From Ophiostoma sp. CBS 140.51 (taxonomy: Eukaryota > Ascomycota > Sordariomycetes > Ophiostomatales > Ophiostomataceae), in NCBI GenBank assembly GCA_029298735.1, contig JANSLP010000216.1, positions 1 to 56,258 of the forward strand: 56,258 nucleotides of DNA, given 5' to 3'. Every line of letters starts with the position of its first letter. The stretch's first letter is position 1. Below, one piece after another: positions 1-7,836 of the stretch. The notes beneath the pieces were generated by a model. The model was given only the letters and a program-made list of their open reading frames with translations. It did not search any database and had not been told where the DNA came from. Made by a program: the position numbers and the translations under genes.

Positions 1-147
1 GTCGTCGGTATTGGCGGTGACCCCTTCAGCGGCACCAACTTCATCGACTGCCTGCAGGTCTTCCTCGCCGACGAGGAGACTGACGGCATTATCATGATTT
101 TCAGAATGGATTGTATACCTTCCAGTTTTTCTTTCTTTTCAAAATAG
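1..147 (+). pseudogene. Succinate-CoA ligase alpha subunit, truncated fragment
   Basis: Reading frame 1 is open from the first base to a TAG at 145-147. It begins with a segment (GIGGDPFSGTNFIDC) that is the highly conserved GIGGDPF-x-GT-x-FIDCL block of succinyl-CoA synthetase alpha chains, followed by the usual VFLADEETDGII stretch. In intact proteins this runs into a GEIGG segment and about 100 more residues. Here homology stops after Ile-Met-Ile, and about 14 unrelated residues lead to the stop. The 5' part lies outside the window. I infer a 3'-truncated copy or rearrangement breakpoint. A full-length functional copy is expected elsewhere because this is a TCA-cycle enzyme. A downstream exon supplying the missing C-terminus was not found in the next 800 bases. 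Confidence 0.75.
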
Positions 148-985
148 GTCCGTAGGCCTTTGTGTATCTTTTTAATATGTGCAACCTACTAGGTCATCTA
201 CAGTACATTTTGCCAATAGCGTCTTATGATTTTGTGTTTATGAATTTCGAGAATGGATCTTGTATCTTTCCTCCTCCACTTCTCTTTCTTTTTTTCTTTC
301 GTCCCTTTTCTTTCGTCCCTTTCGTGTCTTTTTGTCGTCTTTTTTCTTGTTTTTAGATATGTTTACATCATGCTTGCAGCAACGAAAACCAGTCTACTTT
401 GTTCTGTATTTCGAATTTGGAAAGTCAAACAAGAAGCAAACTAGTGCATCTACGCTGGCCCACTTGCCTCGCCTGCTTTCATGCTTACAAAACAAACATA
501 AGCATCTGAACTCTCATTATACGACGTATTGTGACCATATTCCGTACTCTGTAAGATTTTGAGACGGAAGGGCAGCAAGGTTGAGACAGAAAGGATAGCA
601 AAGTGCGGAAGAAACTCCGTCCCATCCCCTGCATTTATGCATCAATGACGTAGGCCCCGCAAATGATGACGGTCGGGCTGCCCGAGGAGCCCTCCAAAAA
701 TCGGGACTCCACTTTTGCGTCCCCGTACCCGGGATGTGACCTCCACATGCCGTGTTTCCGGGAAACTGGGGTTGGTTCAGCCCTATTGCGTTTCGCTCGT
801 TGGCACCGAAAAGGGCAATCCGGCGATCGAGATAGGCGATTCTTTTTTAATGTGCAGAAACTTGGCCCGGGAAGATGCTCTCGATGTTCTCGACACTGTT
901 ATAAATATGTGACATCCCCTCGATGCAGCTTCAACTGTAAATACTGAAGAAAAATATCAAGACACATCTCCAACAACGAGCAATC
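148..985. other. Spacer and P450 promoter region
   Basis: About 840 bases with no convincing gene. The first 450 are pyrimidine-rich and AT-rich; short ORFs here have no protein-like features. The distal part is more GC-rich. A TATAAATA sequence at 900-907 lies 79 bp before the P450 start codon at 986 and is a plausible core promoter. Confidence 0.5.
900..907 (+). promoter_or_regulatory. TATA box candidate of the P450 gene
   Basis: TATAAATA located 79 bp upstream of the ATG at 986, a usual distance for an ascomycete TATA element. Assigned by sequence and position only. Confidence 0.4.
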
Positions 986-2587
986 ATGGCTGTGATTCAA
1001 TATTCATTTGCGGGCTGGGCCTGTCTGGCCTTGGTGGTCTATTTTGTCGTCAATGTAAGCAATTCCCTCTACAGGTCCGGCTGCAAATGCGGCGCAGTGA
1101 TCTGACATCACTTCCAGATTATCTCGAAGGCCTTCTTCTCGCCGCTGTCTCGACTTCCCGGCCCGTGGCATGCACGCTTCACGCGCCTCGCCCTGAAACG
1201 CAGCATCCTTACTGGCAAGCGCATGTACTATGTGCACGATCTTCACGCAAAGTACGGACCGGTCGTGCGTATTGCCCCCGACGAAGTCGCCGTCGCCGAC
1301 CCGGAAGGCGTCGCCCAGATCCACCGTATCGGCAGCGGCTTTCTCAAGGGACCTTGGTATGCGGGCATCAACAATGCGCCCGAGCTCGGCATCTTTGCCA
1401 TGGTAAACCCCAAAGACCACTCGCAGCGTCGACGCCTGTTTGCCAAGGCCTTTAGCAATACGTCGCTGCGGCAGAACTGGGAGCCGACGATCCACGAGAA
1501 AGTGAAGCTGGCGGTGTCGAAAATCAAAGACGATATCCAACAAAAGAAGGAGGCCGACATGCTCAAGTGGTGGACACTGATGGCGACGGACCTCATGGCA
1601 AACCTGTCGTTTGGCGAGTCCTTCCACATGCTGGAACAAGGCGAGAAGAACCAGTACGTGCGCGTGATTGAGTCGGCAATGGTCACCAGTGGCATCGGCT
1701 ACGAGCTGCCGTGGGTGTATTCCATTTTGCGCTGGATTCCCCTCAATGCCGTGCAGGTCATTGTCAACTCCCGCGAATTTATTATCGAGTACGGCGGCAA
1801 GGCTGTCGACAACATGCGCCAGCACGGCAGTGGCAGCCAGAACCTTTTCGGCAACATGATGGCGGCGTGCGAGGACAGCGACAAGGAAAACTTTAGCGAC
1901 CTGAGTGTCCGCATCGAGGCCGCGAACCTGCTAGTGGCCGGTTCCGACACGACGGCCAACACACTGACGTATGCAGTGTGGTGTGCTCTCAAGAAGCCGG
2001 ACCTGCAGCGGCGGCTGGTGGCGGAAGTGGGCGCTCTCGGTTCGGACTATGGCGACGCCGATCTAGAAAAACTGCCACTGCTGAATGCTGTCATTGACGA
2101 GACGCTGCGGCTGTACGGTGCTGCTCCGGGTGCACTGCAACGGACAGTGCCTCGCGGCGGCGCCACGTTTGCCAACCATTTTGTCCCCGAAGGCACCATG
2201 ATTGAGACGCAGGCTTATACTAGCCACAGAGACCCCAACATCTGGGCCGATCCTCTGAGGTGAGGAACACTTGAGAACGGTGAGACGATTACACGTACTG
2301 AAAATAGTTACTAACGCACTGACAACAGCTTTGACGAATCACGCTTCTTGGACCCGTCCAAGTTGACCAAGGACCAAAAGCAGGCATTTTTGCCCTTTGG
2401 TGGAGGCACGCGAGTGTGTATTGGCATCCACTTGGCCCGGACCGAGCTGCGCCTGGCTCTCGCACACTTTTTTAGAGAGTGTCCGAAGGCCAAGCTGGCA
2501 AGCACAATGACAGACACGGAGATGGAGATGGAAAACTTCTTTTTGATTGCGCCGCGTGGCCACCGCTGTATGATTACGCTGGAATAG
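986..2587 (+). CDS. Cytochrome P450 monooxygenase
   Basis: Three exons, 986-1054, 1118-2259 and 2329-2587, give 489 aa. Both introns are GT-AG and restore the frame exactly. An N-terminal hydrophobic anchor (residues 5-23) indicates an ER-membrane P450. Visible landmarks are the I-helix AGSDTT (about 297-302), the ExxR motif ETLR (351-354) and the heme-ligand loop FGGGTRVCIG with Cys434. The length is normal for a fungal class II P450, which uses NADPH-P450 reductase to hydroxylate or oxidise small lipophilic substrates. The substrate cannot be read from the sequence. It sits at the left edge of the peroxisomal-enzyme cluster and may make or modify the acid handled by it. No PTS1, as expected for an ER enzyme. 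Subfamily not assigned. Confidence 0.92.
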
Positions 2588-2672
2588 GGTTGATGAGTTT
2601 GCAATTTGTTTTGATTCAATCTATTTTATGTATATACAATACTATTATTTTAGTCCATCATCGCTTTTGTTC

Positions 2673-4139
2673 CTACAGATTCGCCGCCGAGATGGTGGCC
2701 TTGACATCGGCCGGGTTGGCCGACGGTAGTCTTGGCTCCGGCAGGCCGAGCTCCTTGGCCACACGACGCGCAGCCCACAGGCCCGTGACAAAGGCCAGCG
2801 AGAGACCACCAGTGTATCCCGTGTTGCTGAAGCCACCAGCATCGACACCGGCAACATGCAGGCCAGGGATGCGGGACTTGTCGGGGGTCAGAGCATGGCC
2901 CTCAGTGTCAATGGCGATGCCGCCGTACGTGAACGTGATGCTCGGCTGGACCTCCATAGCAAAGAAGGGACCGTCAACACCGTCAACCAGGGCTACAGGT
3001 GGCGTGCCACCGCGGCCGACGGGTGCATCGAGTGCCACGGTCGAATCGCCCAGACGCACGGAGCGGTCGTAGTCGGCAATTGTGCGGCGGGCCTGGGCAG
3101 CGTCGACGCCCCACGTACCCAAAATCTTGACGAGGCCGTCGAGGTTGGCGGCGCTCTCAACACGGCAGCCGTGCGACTTGGCCTTTTGCAGACGGTCAAT
3201 GTCGCCCGCGTTGGGGAACAGGGCGCGGACGCAGTGCTGCAGACGGGTCTTGTCGTTGAACAACAGGAAGCCGCGGCGCTTTTCCTGCTTGGCCAGGTAT
3301 TGATTGACAATCTCGTCGCCCGTCGTTTCATCCGTAAAACGGCGGCCAGCCTCGTTGAGCAGAAGGCAGTGTTTGCTCTGGTACTGGGCCAAGGGTAGGT
3401 AGTCCTTGGGGTCGACGTCCTCCACACGCAGAGGTGCCGCCATCAGATGGCCATAGTAGGTGCTCATACCGCGGCTGGTGCCCGCGCCGACACCCGCGGC
3501 CAGCTGCAGACCGTCACCGACAGAACCCTTGTTGGCGCGCACGAAAATGTTGTCGGCGCCCTGGCCCAGGTAGCGCGACGTCAGCGAAGGCGAGCCCTGG
3601 AAGCCACCGGTGGCCAGAACGACCGTCCTGGCGTTGATGTTGTAGAGTTTGCCTGTCTTGTTGTTCTTCACGACGGCGCCCGTCACGCGAGACCCCAAAA
3701 CGCCCGGCGCCTCTTGGTTCAGCTTGACGACCTGTGAGCCCGTCCAAATCTCCGACTTTTGTGCCGCAGAGTCAATCCAGCTGCGCTGCACAGCTTGCAG
3801 GGCGCGGATCGTAATCGGGAAGCCGATGCCGATGGTCATGATGCCGTCGAAGCGCGGCGCCGTCGGCACGTCGTGGTCACGCATCCACTGTACTGCCTGT
3901 AGGTATTCGTCGAGGAACGCCTTTTGCAGCTGCGGGTCGCCATCCGGCACCCATCCGCGCAGCTTCTCGTAGTTTTGGGGCGCCCAGAACATGCCAGCCG
4001 AGTAGTTGGACGAGCCGCCCACGACAGCCTGCTTTTCCACCACCAACACCTTGGCACCAGCGCGGGCGGCAAACGACGCGCAGGCCAGGCCGGACATGCC
4101 GCCGCCGCAAACCAGGACGTCGACGTTGAGAGACTCCAT
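2673..4139 (-). CDS. FAD-dependent dehydrogenase, fumarate reductase / 3-ketosteroid dehydrogenase-like
   Basis: An intronless 488-aa flavoprotein. The N-terminus has the dinucleotide-binding fold VLVCGGGMSGLA followed by VVEK (residues 8-36) and a GGSS segment typical of FAD-binding 2 family enzymes (fumarate reductase, Kst dehydrogenase, tricarballylate dehydrogenase). ATGGF near the middle and the C-terminal GGF-NTGYTGGLSLAF stretch complete the FAD site. Such enzymes desaturate or reduce a C-C bond next to a carbonyl or carboxyl. The protein ends in ANL, a weak PTS1-like tripeptide, while five neighbours carry canonical PTS1. It lies tail-to-tail with the P450 and head-to-tail behind the TIM-barrel gene. 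Inferred role: alpha,beta-dehydrogenation or enone reduction of the cluster substrate. Exact substrate unknown. Confidence 0.85.
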   Translation of the reverse strand: MESLNVDVLVCGGGMSGLACASFAARAGAKVLVVEKQAVVGGSSNYSAGMFWAPQNYEKLRGWVPDGDPQLQKAFLDEYLQAVQWMRDHDVPTAPRFDGIMTIGIGFPITIRALQAVQRSWIDSAAQKSEIWTGSQVVKLNQEAPGVLGSRVTGAVVKNNKTGKLYNINARTVVLATGGFQGSPSLTSRYLGQGADNIFVRANKGSVGDGLQLAAGVGAGTSRGMSTYYGHLMAAPLRVEDVDPKDYLPLAQYQSKHCLLLNEAGRRFTDETTGDEIVNQYLAKQEKRRGFLLFNDKTRLQHCVRALFPNAGDIDRLQKAKSHGCRVESAANLDGLVKILGTWGVDAAQARRTIADYDRSVRLGDSTVALDAPVGRGGTPPVALVDGVDGPFFAMEVQPSITFTYGGIAIDTEGHALTPDKSRIPGLHVAGVDAGGFSNTGYTGGLSLAFVTGLWAARRVAKELGLPEPRLPSANPADVKATISAANL

Positions 4140-4854
4140 GGGGGGTTGTAGGAAGGAATTTGTGGTGAGTTTCGTGGTGGGTATTTTTCTCTAGTTCTTT
4201 GATTCTTTGAAAGGCAATTCGTGTCGATCGTAAGAGACTGAGGTTGTCAATTTGGGGTCCAAGCTCAGGTCAATCAAACTATCACGAGGAGCCAAAATAT
4301 CTTTTATGAGCTCTGTTTTATTTTTATTTTTATTTTCAAAACTGTTAAGCTGTTCCGTACTCGCAAATGTCGTCACATCTTGGTCGGCCGGCGACAAAAC
4401 AAGTAGCCGGTCTCCGGTCCCACTTGGTGATCCATCGAGAGTCGCGCCGTCTGACCAGGGTCGACAGGGTCAAAAGTCGGATGGACACTGGCACCCCTCA
4501 CGCTAATTGCAACACGGAGACAAGCCGGTCGTCAGACTGACCAACTCCATGCAGATGATGACCATTTCCATAAACCTGACCCAATGTGATTGGTAGCACG
4601 TTTCTCCTACGTTATCCGCTTGCAAAAGTGGACAATACGAACGCGGTGGCTTCTCGAGCTGGTCATACGCAAATGAGGGGAAGGAATGGGCCGATTTCAG
4701 GAGGCATCTAGTCCGATGTCATGGTGTCGTGTTCATGGTCTAAAAACTACTGAGTATTCAAGATTGTGATACGGACGTGTGATTTTAGCTGGAAATTATC
4801 ATTAGAATTGGACTGGGAACGCTATCTGTCTAGACATCTACCTTTGCTCTCCCA
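4140..4854. other. Intergenic region upstream of the flavoprotein gene
   Basis: Holds the 3' flank of the TIM-barrel gene and the promoter of the flavoprotein gene. No coding potential seen. A CTCCGGTC octamer at about 4412-4419 recurs in other spacers of the cluster. Confidence 0.4.
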
Positions 4855-5883
4855 TCATAGCCGCGAAGCTTTTGCGTTCAGCCCGCAATACTCCTCCACC
4901 TTGCGCCACGACGCCATGCCGCGTTGTGCCCATTCGTCGGGCACCGTCGACCGTGTGTCCCAATGGTCGAGGTTAAACACCTCCATCGTCACCCACCCAC
5001 GGTATCCCAGGTCAAACACCGTCTTGGCCACCTCCATGACGGGCAGCACGCCCTCTCCAGGGAAGCAGCGGCAGTTGCGTGACTGAATCATAAAGGGCGG
5101 CGCGTCGAGGTCGCGGCGCGGGTAGTTGGGCTGGTTGGGGTCGGCGGCCGTGGCGTCGCTGAGCTGGAAATAGGCAATGTTCTCGGGCCGGAGAGAGGCC
5201 TTCATTTCTTGTAAGCTGGCTTGGAGAGCCGCCATGCCTTCCAGGTGCACGGGCTGCTCTGCATTCAAGGGGTCGCCAGCAACGCGCGTGGCAATATGGT
5301 AGGTGTCGAGGCAGTGCTGGACGGTCGAGGGGAGGTCGACTTTGCGGACAACGGCGTCAATCTGCTGCCAGGTATCGAGGTGGAAGCCCCACGCGGGCGC
5401 TTCATAGCCAATCTTCACGCCACGAGCCTGTGCCATGAGACCAAGACGGCGCATGTTGGCAGCCAGTATTTTGACGTCGGGAGAAAAACTGGCGGGGTCA
5501 AGCGGATAGAGAGCCGATGTGATCTGGAAGATGTCCACGCGCAAAATGGCACAGAGGTCGAACCACAGCTCGGCCTCGCCCAGACGAGCATTGATGGCCG
5601 CGGCATCCTTGAGGCCGTCGTAGGCGCCGAATGGGTTCAGTGCCACCAGATGCAGGCCGAGCGAGTCGGCCTTTTTGCGAATGTCGGCGGCAGCGGCACG
5701 GAACCGGGCGGGCCGGATCGGCAGGTGTCCGAAAACGGAAGTTGCGTGGGCTTCGAGACATTCAATGGCAATTTCCATGCCCTGAAAACCCTGTTTGCTG
5801 GCGGCCTCCATCTTGCGGAGGACGGTGTGGCCCGCGGCCGACTTGCCGAGCGCATTGCTCGCGATGGCGATTTGGATAGGCAT
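4855..5883 (-). CDS. Sugar-phosphate-isomerase-like TIM barrel, 3-dehydroshikimate dehydratase-like, with PTS1
   Basis: An intronless 342-aa xylose-isomerase-like TIM barrel (AP_endonuc_2 fold). The four predicted divalent-metal ligands of the dehydroshikimate dehydratase/isomerase family are visible: Glu161 (YEAPAW), Asp193 (LDTYHI), Gln240 (FQLSDA) and Glu301 (MEVF). The fungal 3-dehydroshikimate dehydratases of quinate use (QutC, QA-4) belong to this family, but so do keto-sugar epimerases, so the reaction is a dehydration or an epimerisation of a hydroxylated ring or sugar acid. The C-terminus is KASRL, and SRL is a canonical peroxisomal PTS1. That is unusual, because quinate-pathway dehydratases are cytosolic. 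It is divergent from the SDR gene and shares a 5' region with it. Confidence 0.85.
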   Translation of the reverse strand: MPIQIAIASNALGKSAAGHTVLRKMEAASKQGFQGMEIAIECLEAHATSVFGHLPIRPARFRAAAADIRKKADSLGLHLVALNPFGAYDGLKDAAAINARLGEAELWFDLCAILRVDIFQITSALYPLDPASFSPDVKILAANMRRLGLMAQARGVKIGYEAPAWGFHLDTWQQIDAVVRKVDLPSTVQHCLDTYHIATRVAGDPLNAEQPVHLEGMAALQASLQEMKASLRPENIAYFQLSDATAADPNQPNYPRRDLDAPPFMIQSRNCRCFPGEGVLPVMEVAKTVFDLGYRGWVTMEVFNLDHWDTRSTVPDEWAQRGMASWRKVEEYCGLNAKASRL

Positions 5884-6530
5884 GTTTGGGTGGTTGTCTA
5901 TTTTTCGAATTTGTCGAGTATTTTTGTCGCTTATTTTCTCTTCTATTTCTTGTCTTTTTCTTTTTCCCGCATTTTAGTTATGATACTTTTCAATGTTAAA
6001 CCAATTATTTCATTATTTCCAGCCCATTTTTTGACGACATCGGTCCATTTACAACATGACAAAGACATTCTCCCGCCTTTTAGGTGTCGTCGTGTTCTGT
6101 AGGCGACCCGACCGGAGGACGGATGCCTGAATAAATAACCGGGCACCAAAAACCCGGGGAATAAAGGGCAATAATGGGCAAGAAAGGGGAAGAATAAACA
6201 ACCGGCGATTAGCGTGTGGGGAAGTGGGGGGCCCGTCATCGGCCGCCATAGGCCACCGTAGATCGCCAAAAGTCGCCAAAGGATGCCAACGGACCTGTTT
6301 GGTTCATGATACGGTCGGCTCGGCTACTAGCCAGTGAACACGACGGCGACTACGGAGGACATCGAAGGGGGATTGACACAGTACACGGGACCTAGAAGCG
6401 AGTCAGCTGTTCCTCTTCTTCTTCATTGTCCCTTCCTTTTACCGTCTTTTTTGGTCTGATTGTCTTCCTTAATATTCCTCATTTCCAGGGTTTCCCCATA
6501 TTGATTCTCCAACATCCAAAATTGCCCACC
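5884..6530. promoter_or_regulatory. Divergent promoter between the TIM-barrel and SDR genes
   Basis: A bidirectional spacer of about 650 bp. It contains GACCGGAG (6107-6114), the reverse complement of the CTCCGGTC motif seen in other cluster spacers. It also has two near-identical direct repeats, GAATAAATAACCGG (6129-6142) and GAATAAACAACCGG (6192-6205), 63 bp apart. CCGG-containing sites are candidate targets of a Zn2Cys6 factor such as the one encoded at 7811. Function is inferred from position only. Confidence 0.45.
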
Positions 6531-7341
6531 ATGCCTCTCTCACCAAACGCCATCACCTCGAAAGTGGTCATCGTCACAGGTGGTTCTCGTGGCTTCGGCG
6601 CTGCTATTGTGCAGCGCTTCGTGCGCGAGGGCTGCAAAGCGATCGTGCTCGACCTGGATGCCGGCGAGAAGAACGACAATGTCCACTACCAAATAGCAGA
6701 CGTGACCAAGCGCGAGTCTTGGGAGGAGGCCCTGGCATTTGCCCAGAAGACATACGGCCGCCTCGACGTCGTCATCAACAATGCGGGCATCACGTTCAAC
6801 AATGCGCCCATCCACACCAAGACGATGGCGGAGTTTGACAAGACGTTCAACGTCAATGTCAGAGTGAGTTCCCTGTCTTACTGAGTGCTGATTTCTGAGA
6901 TCCCCTCTAACTTCTTGCCTCCAGCCCACATTCTTGAGCGCCCAGGTCATCGCTCCGTATATGCTCGAGCAAGGCCACGGCGCGTTTGTCAACATTACTA
7001 GCACCGGCTACACCCGCCCGCGAGCAGGCTTTGCTATCTACAACGCATCCAAGGCGGCCGTCGCCATTGCCACGAAGTCCATGGCCATGGAGTACGCCCC
7101 GACGATCCGCTTCAACGGCATTGCACCTGCAGTCGGCAACACGGGCATGCTGCAGGCCAGTCTGGTCAGCCAGGATGAAGCCGCACGCGCGGCGAAACTG
7201 ATGCAGGTGACGTCCTCTTTGCCGATGCAGCGGCTGTGCGAGCCTGAGGACGTGGCCAACGCAGCGTGGTTCCTAGCGTCGGAGGAGAGCTCATTTATGA
7301 CGGGAACGATCATGGACGTGGATGGCGGACGGGGTGTGTAA
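6531..7341 (+). CDS. Short-chain dehydrogenase/reductase (FabG-like)
   Basis: Two exons, 6531-6863 and 6925-7341, give 249 aa. The intron begins GTGAGT and ends CCAG and rejoins NVNVR to PTFLSAQV. The start at 6531 follows CCACC. Classical SDR features are present: TGGSRGFG cofactor loop (16-23), NNAG, and the catalytic Tyr-x-x-x-Lys in YNASK with an upstream Ser. The C-terminal DVDGG stretch is typical of glucose-dehydrogenase or 3-oxoacyl-ACP-reductase-like SDRs. It performs NAD(P)-dependent alcohol/ketone interconversion. The substrate is unknown. It ends in GRGV, so no PTS1. The gene is divergent from the TIM-barrel gene and precedes the cluster regulator. Confidence 0.9.
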
Positions 7342-7794
7342 GGGAAAAATAGACGTATACAGTAATATGTAAGAATGGATATTTCATGCAAATCGAAAGA
7401 CAGTCGATGCCTCTGATGTAAGATTGGGGTTTCTTTTACCATTAAAGTAACGAAAGAAATAAGATAGATGTGGTTGACCGTTGGATTTTCTTATTCGAGG
7501 TTTACATTTTGTTTCTTCAACTCTGTAGATATTTCGAGGGCCGATAAAGGCCAATAAAAATGGAATTAATACTGTACAAATAGAAAAAGGAACCAATGTT
7601 GAATCAGTGGCAAGAGCACACCCGGTTCACAAAGCGCCAGGCGTCCTTCACAAAAGTGGAGAAAGGCACCTCGCTTGCCACCAAGATACTGACCAAAATA
7701 ATCTGGGGCATTCCCCGCACGGCTCTTCTTCTCTCTGATCTTTTCCCCTTTCTTTCTTTTCCCTGTAAACACACATTACACTGAAAACGTCGAA
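7342..7794. other. Spacer before the Zn2Cys6 regulator gene
   Basis: AT-rich 3' flank of the SDR gene and 5' region of the regulator gene. No gene seen. Confidence 0.4.
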
Positions 7795-7836
7795 ATGGTA
7801 CACCATCAAAATGTCGTCAATATCGTCCACCGGTAG
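7795..7836 (+). promoter_or_regulatory. Short upstream ORF overlapping the regulator start codon
   Basis: ATG at 7795 opens a 13-codon frame ending at TAG 7834-7836. It overlaps the regulator start codon (7811) in a different frame. If the transcript starts upstream of 7795, ribosomes initiating here would bypass the main start, which is a common way to throttle a transcription factor. The transcript start is not known. Confidence 0.4.
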
